A stretch of 64,000 nucleotides of DNA, taken from NCBI RefSeq assembly GCF_050908845.1, contig NZ_CP194171.1, forward strand, positions 4,401,343-4,465,342, read 5' to 3'. Below are positions 17,035 to 24,817 of the stretch, piece after piece. The stretch is from Marinobacterium_D sp050908845 (GTDB lineage: Bacteria > Pseudomonadota > Gammaproteobacteria > Pseudomonadales > Balneatricaceae). A program made the translations under genes and the position numbers. Position 1 is the stretch's first letter. Every line of letters begins with the position of its first letter. The notes beneath the pieces were generated by a model that saw only the letters and a list, made by a program, of their open reading frames with translations, was not told where the DNA came from and made no database searches.

Positions 17035-18183
17035 TCAACCCTCAAGCGGAGGTACTTCCTTGCCACGCTTGGCATAGAAGTCCGCTACAAAGTCGCTCAA
17101 TGTACCCTGTTCAAGTGCACCGCGCAAACCAGCCATCAGCACCTGATAATAGTGCAGATTGTGGATGGTATTGAGCTGTGAACCCAGTATCTCGCCGCAC
17201 TTGTCCAGGTGATGCAGGTAGGCGCGACTGAAGTTCTTGCAGGTATAACAATCGCAGGTTTCATCCACAGGTGCGGTATTGGTTTTATTCGCCGAATTGC
17301 GGATTTTTACGATACCGGTGGTAGTGAACAGAAAACCGTTGCGGGCGTTGCGGGTCGGCATCACGCAGTCGAACATATCTACGCCGCGGCGCACGCCCTC
17401 TACCAGATCCTCCGGCTTGCCGACACCCATCAGGTAGCGCGGCTTGTCTTCCGGCATTTTGTAGGCCAGATGATCGAGAATCTTGATCATCTCCTCTTTC
17501 GGCTCGCCCACGGAAAGGCCACCGATAGCGTAACCATCGAAGCCGATCTCGGTCAGACCTTCGAGGGATTCATCACGCAGGTGCTCATACATGCCACCCT
17601 GGATAATGCCGAACAGCGCCGACGGGCTGTCGCCATGCGCCTCCTTGGAACGCTTGGCCCAGCGCAGCGACATGCGCATCGACTTGGCTGCTTCCATCTC
17701 GTCGGCGGGATAGGGCGTGCACTCGTCGAAGATCATCACGATATCGGAGCCGAGCTTGCGCTGAACCTCCATGGACACTTCCGGGCTCAGGAACACCTTG
17801 CTGCCATCCACCGGCGACTGAAAGGAGACGCCCTCCTCGGTGATCTTGCGCATTTTGCCCAGGCTGAACACCTGGAAGCCGCCGGAATCGGTCAGGATCG
17901 GCCCTTTCCAGTTCATGAAATCGTGCAGGTCGCCATGCTGACTGATGATCTCGGTGCCCGGACGCAGCATCAGGTGGAAGGTGTTACCGAGAATGATCTG
18001 CGCGCCGATCTCTTCCACGTCACGCGGCAGCATCCCCTTGACGGTGCCGTAGGTGCCCACCGGCATGAACGCCGGTGTTTCCACCGTGCCGCGCGGGAAG
18101 GTCAGGCGACCACGACGGGCCTTGCCTTCACTGCCAAGCAGCTCGAAGTTCATGAAACACTGGCGGTTAGAATTGTCGCTCAT
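17035..18183 (-). CDS. tgt: Queuine tRNA-ribosyltransferase
   Basis: This 382-residue enzyme exchanges guanine-34 of tRNA(Asp/Asn/His/Tyr) for preQ1. Motifs present include the substrate pocket around DSGGFQVFSL, FDECTPYP, GIIQGG, the nucleophile region YAIGGLSVGEP and MFDCVMPTRNARNG, and the zinc site CDCYTC...H near the C-terminus. It overlaps queA by four bases (ATGA) and has an AGGAGA ribosome site, so the two steps of queuosine synthesis are coupled. Confidence 0.97.
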   Translation of the reverse strand: MSDNSNRQCFMNFELLGSEGKARRGRLTFPRGTVETPAFMPVGTYGTVKGMLPRDVEEIGAQIILGNTFHLMLRPGTEIISQHGDLHDFMNWKGPILTDSGGFQVFSLGKMRKITEEGVSFQSPVDGSKVFLSPEVSMEVQRKLGSDIVMIFDECTPYPADEMEAAKSMRMSLRWAKRSKEAHGDSPSALFGIIQGGMYEHLRDESLEGLTEIGFDGYAIGGLSVGEPKEEMIKILDHLAYKMPEDKPRYLMGVGKPEDLVEGVRRGVDMFDCVMPTRNARNGFLFTTTGIVKIRNSANKTNTAPVDETCDCYTCKNFSRAYLHHLDKCGEILGSQLNTIHNLHYYQVLMAGLRGALEQGTLSDFVADFYAKRGKEVPPLEG

Positions 18184-19223
18184 GGGTTCTCCTGCGTATC
18201 GCGGCGGGTCAGGAACATGGCATCGCCATAGCTGAAGAAACGGTAGCGCTCGGCCACCGCCTGTTCGTAGGCGTGCATCATATGTTCGTAGCCGGCGAAC
18301 GCACTGACCAGCATCAGCAGCGTCGACTCCGGCAGATGGAAGTTGGTAATCAGCGCATCGACGCTGACAAATTCATAGCCCGGGTAGATAAAGATATCGG
18401 TGTCCCCGTAGAAAGGCGCAATCTCGCCACCGCGGCTGGCACTCTCCAGGCAGCGCACGCTGGTGGTGCCCACGGCTACCACCCGGTTGCCGCGGGCACG
18501 GGTCGCTTTCACCGCCTCGCAAACCTCCGGGGATACTTCGATATACTCGGCATGCATGTGGTGGTCTTCGATCTTGTCGACCTTTACCGGCAGGAAGGTG
18601 CCGGCGCCAACATGCAGGGTAACGAAGGCGGTTTCCACGCCCTTCTGTTTCAGCTTATCCAGCAGCGGCTGATCAAAGTGCAGACCGGCCGTAGGTGCGG
18701 CAACAGCGCCCGGCTTGCGGTTGTACACCGTCTGGTAACGCTCACGATCAGACAGCTGATCGTCACGTTTCATGTAAGGTGGCAGCGGCATATGGCCAAA
18801 CTCCTCCAATGCCGCTACCAGGTGCCCGTCAATATCGAAACGCAGCTCAAACAGATTTTCCTTGCGGCCGGTGACCTCGGCCTTGAGCCCCCCCTCCAGC
18901 AGCAGCTGGGCGCCGGGCTTGGGAGAGCGGCTGGAACGTACATGGGCCAGCGCTTCATGCTCGCCGATGACGCGTTCGATCAGCAGCTCAACCTTGCCGC
19001 CGCTCTCTTTCTGACCAAACAGGCGCGCCGGAATCACACGGGTGTCGTTGAAGATCAGCAGATCGCCGGGCTCCAGCAGTTCGAGAATGTCACTGAACAC
19101 CCGGTGCTTGAGTGCTCCGCTGTTGCCATCCACACAGAGCAACCGGCTGGCACTGCGCTGCTCAAGCGGATAGCGCGCGATCAGCTCTTCGGGCAGTTCG
19201 AAATAGAAGTCTTTAACCTGCAT
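18180..19223 (-). CDS. queA: S-adenosylmethionine:tRNA ribosyltransferase-isomerase
   Basis: QueA converts preQ1-tRNA to epoxyqueuosine-tRNA using the ribosyl part of SAM. The 347 residues are the standard length, with FDFELP-type start (DFYFELPEELIARYPLEQR), NDTRVIPARLFG, PLPPYMKR, AVAAPTAGLHF and the C-terminal NFHLPESTLLMLVSAFAG. It is the first gene of the operon that continues into tgt-yajC-secD-secF. The sequence before its ATG has no good Shine-Dalgarno. Confidence 0.96.
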   Translation of the reverse strand: MQVKDFYFELPEELIARYPLEQRSASRLLCVDGNSGALKHRVFSDILELLEPGDLLIFNDTRVIPARLFGQKESGGKVELLIERVIGEHEALAHVRSSRSPKPGAQLLLEGGLKAEVTGRKENLFELRFDIDGHLVAALEEFGHMPLPPYMKRDDQLSDRERYQTVYNRKPGAVAAPTAGLHFDQPLLDKLKQKGVETAFVTLHVGAGTFLPVKVDKIEDHHMHAEYIEVSPEVCEAVKATRARGNRVVAVGTTSVRCLESASRGGEIAPFYGDTDIFIYPGYEFVSVDALITNFHLPESTLLMLVSAFAGYEHMMHAYEQAVAERYRFFSYGDAMFLTRRDTQENP

Positions 19224-19304
19224 CGGGAGAAGGAATCGATAGTCAAAAGGGGCGCAAATTTTAGCAGATTAGTCAGCTTTTTAGCACTCCCTGACTTGAG
19301 TGGA

Positions 19305-19332
19305 TTGACCCGGCCGACCATCTGCTTATAAT
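19305..19332 (+). promoter_or_regulatory. Sigma70 promoter of tRNA-Leu
   Basis: TTGACC (19305-19310), a 16-base spacer and consensus TATAAT (19327-19332), followed by GC-rich GTCGGCC as at stringently controlled promoters. The tRNA begins 50 bases after the -10. Confidence 0.75.
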
Positions 19333-19381
19333 GTCGGCCTTCCACATCGCTGAGGCCCGACCCTGCGGCTACAGCAACAGT

Positions 19382-19468
19382 GCCGGTGTGGTGAAATTGG
19401 TATACACAGGGGATTCAAAATCCCCCGCCTTAACGGGCGTGTCGGTTCGAGTCCGACCACCGGCACCA
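19382..19468 (+). tRNA. tRNA-Leu (anticodon CAA)
   Basis: An 87-nt class II tRNA with acceptor GCCGGTG/CACCGGC, anticodon loop TTCAAAA in GGGGA/TCCCC, a long variable arm (CGCCTTAACGGGCG), T-loop GGTTCGAGTCC and encoded CCA. Such tRNA genes are frequent integration sites, but no integrase or repeated 3' end is seen here. Confidence 0.96.
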
Positions 19469-19511
19469 TCTTCTCTCCAACAGCTCCAACCAGCCCGGTC
19501 ATGGGATACTC

Positions 19512-19654
19512 TCAGAAAACCAGCCCATCATAGTACCCATCGTAGGTAGCCAACATCCGCTGCGCCTGTGCATGAACCGATGCTTGAGCAGCCGAGTTTC
19601 GATCCTGTAGTTCAAACCGCCCTTCTCGCGAATGCCGCAACGTGTTGATGCCGG
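19512..19654 (-). pseudogene. Possible decayed coding remnant next to tRNA-Leu
   Basis: On the minus strand a frame without its own clear start runs for about 47 codons to a TGA near 19512. It reads through the stop of the neighbouring 181-residue gene in another frame and encodes protein-like text (GINTLRHSREGRF, QRMLATYDGYYDGLVF). It could be a frame-shifted tail of that gene or a relic of a lost gene. No family is recognised and the call is weak. Confidence 0.2.
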
Positions 19655-20200
19655 TTAACGCTCCCGCAGCCGATCCAGCGCCTCTCGCCACAGCTTTCGG
19701 CCATCATCGTAGGTATTGACCAGCATATAGGCATGATTGAGCTGCTCTACACTTTCGGCAGCTTCCGGCGTTTTCAACAGAGCCTTCGCTTCGCCAACAG
19801 GGATAGTCAAATCATCGGCAATCCCGCTGACTCTCTTGCACTCAGCCCTGTCCCCACGGTGATGGAAGGCATAGTTTGAACAGCGGCGCGCCTGTTTTTT
19901 GAACTCGTTGGCCGTGTCGAAATAGCGCGTAAAGTCGGTTTGCGAAATGCCCAACAGGCGTTTCGGCGCCGTCCTGGTATAGTCGCGCGCAGGTGTATGG
20001 GGCTGCGGTTTCTCTTCGACGCCGGGCACGAACTCTCTGCGTTTAGCGGGGTGAGTGTCGTAAAAAGAGCAGGGGTAAAGAGTGAAAACCCTGCCCTCAT
20101 AGGGCGTATCGCACAGGTGGGGTTGGCGTTTTTCCGCGGCGTACGCGGGCTGGGGCACGAGCGCAACAAGCGCCAGCGAGAGGCTTACTGACCTAAGCAT
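19655..20200 (-). CDS. Predicted secreted protein, unknown
   Basis: This 181-residue protein has a clear signal peptide (LSLALVALVPQPAYA-AEK), then a Pro/Arg-rich stretch and an alpha-helical C-terminal half. Cysteines occur as LCDTPYEG, YPCSFYD, RRCSNYAF and AECKRV, which could form two disulfides in the periplasm. AAGGAG sits at a good distance from the ATG. I do not recognise the family. It shares its surroundings with the 106-residue gene and the LVIVD protein in a variable part of the window. Confidence 0.6.
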   Translation of the reverse strand: MLRSVSLSLALVALVPQPAYAAEKRQPHLCDTPYEGRVFTLYPCSFYDTHPAKRREFVPGVEEKPQPHTPARDYTRTAPKRLLGISQTDFTRYFDTANEFKKQARRCSNYAFHHRGDRAECKRVSGIADDLTIPVGEAKALLKTPEAAESVEQLNHAYMLVNTYDDGRKLWREALDRLRER

Positions 20201-20292
20201 GGGAACTCCTTTTCACATGTTCTGCGGCTTCCTGCCGCACAGTCTGCAACGTAAAACGAGCTGTTATTCAGCGGGCTCTTGCCAGGCTAACG

Positions 20293-20613
20293 CTATTCCA
20301 CGGCAAGCTGCTGTATTTTTTCAGCGACCAGGTCGCGATGCACCTTGACCGGTTCGTCGGTTACCCGGCGTCCATTGGGATGAATAGATGCAAACCTATT
20401 GCTCCTGTCCAGGCGCTGTCGCTTGTCTTCGTTACTGCGGCGGTCGATGATCGATGACCTTCGTTCGGTACCTTCATAGCGGGAAAACATCTCGGCTTTC
20501 CACCACTCTTCGGCATGTTGAATCGTGCTAAAAAAGGCACTGACAGGATTTTCTTCTTCGTCCAGCCAGTAATGCACGATGCGGCCATCAACGAGATCTT
20601 TAATCAGGTACAT
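20293..20613 (-). CDS. Small hydrophilic protein, unknown
   Basis: The 106 residues contain an N-terminal segment with a possible beta/alpha fold (MYLIKDLVDGRIVHYWLDEEE) and a very basic middle with two short ERRSS/DRRSN-type runs, ending in RVTDEPVKVHRDLVAEKIQQ. The last 30 or so residues are matched by a degenerate copy at 23171-23287. No signal peptide and no known domain. It may be a cytoplasmic nucleic-acid- or membrane-associated protein, but this is a guess from charge only. Confidence 0.5.
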   Translation of the reverse strand: MYLIKDLVDGRIVHYWLDEEENPVSAFFSTIQHAEEWWKAEMFSRYEGTERRSSIIDRRSNEDKRQRLDRSNRFASIHPNGRRVTDEPVKVHRDLVAEKIQQLAVE

Positions 20614-20909
20614 AGCGGGTCCGTCCCTGCTGCTGTTGGGGGGGGAATAAGGCGACTACCTAAGCTTCCTGCCCCGCCCTGTTCCTTATGATGTATCAAA
20701 CATGAAATTCTTCTTATCTATGTAGTAAATATTTCGATACATCGCAAGAACCCGACCGTCACACCCAGGATACGTTTTTCTACTCTGCCCCCAAGCACCT
20801 CGATAAATGACCCTACGCCGTCACCAGCTGTACTTATATTCCGGGTGAGATTTTATGGAAGCGCCCCATCGCAGCAAAAACGCGGCAGACGCCGCTCTAC
20901 ACAGAAAAG
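20614..20909. other. Intergenic stretch without recognised gene
   Basis: About 300 bases between the 106-residue gene and the terminator of the LVIVD gene. A run of nine G lies just before 20650, followed by an AT-rich part. I see no convincing ORF, RNA or promoter. Confidence 0.4.
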
Positions 20910-20940
20910 AAAATGCCCGGGCATCGATCCCGGGCATTTT
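20910..20940 (-). terminator. Rho-independent terminator of the LVIVD-repeat gene
   Basis: AAAATGCCCGGG and CCCGGGCATTTT pair perfectly over 12 bp around a seven-base loop, with a T-rich exit on the minus strand. It lies 30 bases after the stop at 20970. Confidence 0.85.
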
Positions 20941-20969
20941 GGTTTTTGAAGGTTTAAGGCTTAAGGTGT

Positions 20970-22931
20970 TTAACCCCCACTGCCGTCGGTTTCAGGGTCA
21001 CAATAAAATACATCCCTGTCTTCCCCGGTCTCCTCGACCTCTACGCGTGTCAGACAGCTGAAGGTGAATATCCACAGGCCTGTGTTGCGATCGGAGGCCA
21101 GGATAATTTGCGTGTCGCCCAATGTATCCACATGGACGCCCCAGAAATTCGAGCCGTCGTCCGCAATAAACCGACCGACTTCATGCACGTTCTGTGAATA
21201 ACTGCCTTCGCCATTGGCGTTGTTGTGGAAATGTCCGGGGCGATACTCGACGGCGCGCATCCCCAGTGAATACCAGGAGATAAACATTCTGGGTCCTTGG
21301 TTATAGGACGGTATCAGGTGCTGTGTCAGCGGATCGGCCTCGATGTTATGCATGGTCAGGTCACCCACCGAGTCGGCATCCGATGCAGGTGCTTCCACGG
21401 CTTCTGCCGGGGCGTAGTAGCCCAGCTCACCGAGATAGGGCACATCCATAACCTCTGGGTTCATAAAGCCGCGTTCAGGTACTGTCAGAGTGTCCACTGT
21501 GTTGTTGATGATATGCAGGTACCCCCAGCCATCGAATATATCGCTGGCGGAGACCAGGTCGCCCTGGGCGCCTTTCATGATTTCGCCGGTGCTGTAACCG
21601 ACAAAAACACCGGGAATATCCGGATAAGGTCCCTCGTCTCCTGGACTCATATTAATCAGAGCATCACCACGAGCTTCATCGTTTGCCACGATGTAGCCTG
21701 CGTAGCCCTGTGCATAAGCGCTCTGGGCTTTATCCTGGAAGAAACAGCTGCCGCGCTGGATAAGCGCAATCGGATTGATTGCCCCTACCGGTGGAGGCAG
21801 GACTTCAGCGGCCGTACAGCCTTCACCACCGGTCCAGTAGACTTCGCCGCTCAGGTCGGTGGATGGCGGACCAAACAGCGCCGGCGCTGCGCCGTAACTG
21901 GCGCCACCAAACAAAACACCAAAGGAGGAGGCCGAGAAATCCTCATCGCCGCCAAAGATGTAATCCCCCCCACCGCCAAAGACCGCAGCGTGTGCGTTAC
22001 CCTCATAGGGTTGCCCGACTATGGGCTCGGGGTCCGGGTAGGTTGTATCACCAAGGAAGAGGGGGTTAGCCGGGTCAGTAACATCAAGCGTGACAAAGCC
22101 AGCGTCCCAATATGACACGACGGCCGTTGGTACACCGTCTATCAGCTCTACCCAGACATCGTGATTGAACAGGCCTCCCGATGTGCCGGTCTCCAGCTGA
22201 TCCAGGTTAAGACCCTGTGGCACCCAGTCCAGCGCACCTGTGATGGTGATCAATTTTGGCGATTGCGGTTTGCTGATATCGACAAAGAAGGTGTCGAAGA
22301 AGTCGAAGGTATTGGCGGTACCAATCAGATAACTCTTGCCGTTGAAGTCCCAGGCGAAGGTGTTATGAACGCCTTCGAACTCCAGAAAATTCTTTTTCAG
22401 TGCCCTGGGTTTGGTTGGGTCTGTCACGTCATACAGACTGATGCCGCCCTGCCCGAGCTGAAAGGCCGGTCCTTTGCCATTGCCATCGGCCTGCGACCAA
22501 CCGGGTATAGCAGAACCACAGGGTTCCTGGGTAGTTATCAGCACATCAATATCGCCGACACGGTGAACTTTTACATCGTTAATGCGGGTATTCGGTGCCG
22601 AGCGGATTTCAGCGACCAGCGCACCCTCCATGACCGGATATTGCGCAACGGCCTGATGAATATCGACGACAAAAACACCGGCATCGGTGCAGCCGGGTTC
22701 CTGAAAAGTACCCACATAGGCATAGCCGTTGTGTGACCAGACATCGGTGTATAAACCATCACTGACACCGGCGAGCAGATCCCGACCGATAACTTCAAAG
22801 CCATAGTTGGTATTGGCGGGCACATGGCCTTCGGTATTGCTTTCGTGGGCGCTAACCGAGATTGATACCGCCAATCCCGCAGCCAACAGTAGCGCACGCT
22901 GGCCTGGTAACCCCTTGTTTAACCTGTCCAT
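20970..22931 (-). CDS. Secreted LVIVD-repeat protein with PA domain
   Basis: The predicted 653-residue exported protein starts at the ATG at 22931, preceded by GGAGAC, and has a signal peptide (RALLLAAGLAVSISVSA). Repeated strands of the LVIVD type (GVFVVDIHQAV, GISLYDVTDP, FFVDISKPQSP, GFVTLDVTDPANP) predict a beta-propeller. A protease-associated domain (about 380-480; ALIQRGSCFFQDKAQSAYAQGYAGYIVAND) is inserted before the last propeller strands. No protease or other catalytic site is visible. Such proteins are usually secreted or surface-attached with unknown ligands. Cys pairs such as EPGCTDAG and EPCGSA suggest disulfides. Confidence 0.7.
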   Translation of the reverse strand: MDRLNKGLPGQRALLLAAGLAVSISVSAHESNTEGHVPANTNYGFEVIGRDLLAGVSDGLYTDVWSHNGYAYVGTFQEPGCTDAGVFVVDIHQAVAQYPVMEGALVAEIRSAPNTRINDVKVHRVGDIDVLITTQEPCGSAIPGWSQADGNGKGPAFQLGQGGISLYDVTDPTKPRALKKNFLEFEGVHNTFAWDFNGKSYLIGTANTFDFFDTFFVDISKPQSPKLITITGALDWVPQGLNLDQLETGTSGGLFNHDVWVELIDGVPTAVVSYWDAGFVTLDVTDPANPLFLGDTTYPDPEPIVGQPYEGNAHAAVFGGGGDYIFGGDEDFSASSFGVLFGGASYGAAPALFGPPSTDLSGEVYWTGGEGCTAAEVLPPPVGAINPIALIQRGSCFFQDKAQSAYAQGYAGYIVANDEARGDALINMSPGDEGPYPDIPGVFVGYSTGEIMKGAQGDLVSASDIFDGWGYLHIINNTVDTLTVPERGFMNPEVMDVPYLGELGYYAPAEAVEAPASDADSVGDLTMHNIEADPLTQHLIPSYNQGPRMFISWYSLGMRAVEYRPGHFHNNANGEGSYSQNVHEVGRFIADDGSNFWGVHVDTLGDTQIILASDRNTGLWIFTFSCLTRVEVEETGEDRDVFYCDPETDGSGG

Positions 22932-23170
22932 ATACTGTCTCCAGCTATTCTTCTTATTTGATAGCCGCTGCGAAGCCGGAGTGGAATCAACTACAGAGTC
23001 GGTTTGTAAAACCTGCAATACGACAGATTCTCGGGGTAAAAACAGCAGGGCAGCTGCAATGTGCAATTAAATCTGGTTAATAAATGCACAATCGTCAAAT
23101 GAGAATTATTCCGCTATAGCGAGACAGGCATGAGAAACGCACGGAATGACAGAAAAGCAGAGCACAGGCC

Positions 23171-23340
23171 CTAGAGTGCCTGAATGCACACCAGGCCCTG
23201 CAGATGTTCAACGACCGGCTCAGGATGCACCTTGACCGGATCATCGGTTACCCGCTGCCCATTAAGAATTCCCCTTGGGTGAGCCATAGAGATCCCGTAC
23301 TATCCCGCGCTGCGTCAGTGATCGACGCTTAATCAGGCAG
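23171..23340 (-). pseudogene. Degenerate copy of the 106-residue gene
   Basis: An ORF of 38 codons (ATG at 23287, TAG at 23171) encodes ILNGQRVTDDPVKVHPEPVVE, which aligns with HPNGRRVTDEPVKVHRDLVAE of the gene at 20293-20613. DNA identity continues through the central block CACCTTGACCGG. Upstream, in another frame, KRRSLTQRG resembles the ERRSSIIDRR part, so the copy looks truncated and frame-shifted. The two copies flank the 181-residue-gene-distal LVIVD gene. Confidence 0.5.
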
Positions 23341-23377
23341 GACGCCTTTTATCCGTTTGTTGCAGTAAGGATAAGTT

Positions 23378-24055
23378 GTGCGCCGTACACTCCTGGCTTT
23401 TCTGCTTGTTGGTTTGCCGCTGACTGCCGCCGCCGACAGGCCCTCCTCTTTTTATTCCGCAAAAAAGGTACTCGATAAAACCATCTATCAGGGCCACCAG
23501 GTAACCTTCTACTGTGGCTGTGACTACGCCGAGGCGCAGAATCCAAACAAGCCAAACAAGACCCGTCTCACCCCGGATGCCAGCACCTGCGGCCTTGAAC
23601 CGCGCAAGAATGCAGACCGTGCAGGACGTATCGAGTGGGAACACGTGGTGCCGGCCTGGGAGTTCGGACATCAGTTGCAGTGTTGGCAGGAGGGTGGTCG
23701 GCGCGCCTGCCGCAAGGATCCGCGCTTCAAGGCGATGGAATCGGACATGATGAACCTGGTACCGGCAGTGGGAGAACTCAATGGCGACCGCAGCAATTAC
23801 CGCTACGGCATGGTCAGCGGTGAACCCAGGGCTTACGGGCGCTGCGATTTTGAAGTGGACTTCAAACAGCGGGTGGCGGAACCCCCGCTGCAGGTCCGGG
23901 GTGATATCGCGCGGATCTATTTCTACATGTCCGACACCTACGGCCTGAAGATCAGCCGTCGGCAGAAGCAACTGTTTGATGTCTGGAACCAGCAGGACCC
24001 GGTCGATGCCTGGGAAAGGGAACGCGCCCGGCGCATAGCAGAGAGCATCCGCTGA
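23378..24055 (+). CDS. endA: Endonuclease I family secreted nuclease
   Basis: This 225-residue protein has a short signal peptide (LLAFLLVGLPLTAAA) and the endonuclease I fold. The catalytic region is RIEWEHVVPAWEFGHQ (His-Val-Val-Pro), followed by DMMNLVPAVGELNGDRSNYRYG and a metal-binding Asn region typical of EndA/Vvn. Cysteines CGCDY, CGLE, CWQ and CRKD fit the disulfide-rich periplasmic family. It cleaves DNA, and often RNA, outside the cytoplasm. The start is GTG with AAGG upstream. Confidence 0.9.
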   Translation: MRRTLLAFLLVGLPLTAAADRPSSFYSAKKVLDKTIYQGHQVTFYCGCDYAEAQNPNKPNKTRLTPDASTCGLEPRKNADRAGRIEWEHVVPAWEFGHQLQCWQEGGRRACRKDPRFKAMESDMMNLVPAVGELNGDRSNYRYGMVSGEPRAYGRCDFEVDFKQRVAEPPLQVRGDIARIYFYMSDTYGLKISRRQKQLFDVWNQQDPVDAWERERARRIAESIR

Positions 24056-24139
24056 AGCGCACAAGCCAGGCTTCGCAGGTAAACGCACAGGCCCGGCTCC
24101 GCTATGCTGTGGGGTAGAAAGTCGGCAGCGGAATCAGTC

Positions 24140-24808
24140 ATGTGTGGACGCTTTAACGTTATTGACGACCCGCGCACCCGGGACCTGCTCGAAACGCTTG
24201 GTATCAAAGCCCGGCTGCATACGCGGTACAACATCGCCCCAACCGAGGAGATCCAGGTGATCCTGAGCGAGGATGGCGCCCCGCGTCTGCGCAACATGCT
24301 CTGGTGGCTGACACCGGGCTGGGTGAAGGAGCCGGGCACCCGCTACTCCATGTTCAACGCCCGCGCCGAGACACTGTCCAGCAGCCGCGCCTTCAGAGCC
24401 CCGTTCAGGCATCAGCGCTGTATTGTGCCCGCGTCTTCGTTTATTGAGTGGAAATCCGAGGATGGCCACAAGGTGCCTTATGATATCCAGTTGCAGGACG
24501 CGGCCTTTGCCTTCGCCGCTATCTGGGATCACTGGGGAGAGGGTGCCGAGGCTTTCCACAGCTGCGCCATTATCACCACCGAGGCAACCCCCGCGTTCCG
24601 GGCTATCCACAACCGTCAGCCGGTGATGTTGCCGCGGGACTGTATCCAGCGCTGGCTGGACCCGGAGATCGAGGGGAGCGACCTGAGCGATCTGCTGCAG
24701 CCGATGCTGCCCGGCGAGCTGGAAGTCTTTGCGTCGGATGACCATATCAATAACAGCCGCCACAAGGAGGCTCCCCGGCACCTCGCAGAGCCTGTCCGGC
24801 TCGGTTGA
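24140..24808 (+). CDS. yedK: SRAP-domain protein (YedK/HMCES family)
   Basis: The 222-residue protein begins MCGRFN, and removal of Met exposes the catalytic Cys2 that forms a thiazolidine crosslink with abasic sites in single-stranded DNA. Other family motifs are YNIAPTEEIQV, WWLTPGWVK, FNARAETL, PASSFIEWK and IHNRQPVMLP with the conserved His. Starting at 24140 places Cys at position 2 as required, although the frame is open for 12 codons upstream. It protects genome integrity during replication over abasic sites. Confidence 0.93.
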   Translation: MCGRFNVIDDPRTRDLLETLGIKARLHTRYNIAPTEEIQVILSEDGAPRLRNMLWWLTPGWVKEPGTRYSMFNARAETLSSSRAFRAPFRHQRCIVPASSFIEWKSEDGHKVPYDIQLQDAAFAFAAIWDHWGEGAEAFHSCAIITTEATPAFRAIHNRQPVMLPRDCIQRWLDPEIEGSDLSDLLQPMLPGELEVFASDDHINNSRHKEAPRHLAEPVRLG

Positions 24809-24817
24809 ATAACGGCT

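Noticed and set aside
19382..19660. tRNA-Leu as an attachment site with an integrated element.
   Set aside because: No integrase gene, no repeat of the tRNA 3' end, and the flanking genes show no phage character.
23085..23125. A Fur-box-like sequence upstream of the LVIVD gene.
   Set aside because: Only about ten of nineteen consensus positions match, and there is no clear dyad symmetry.
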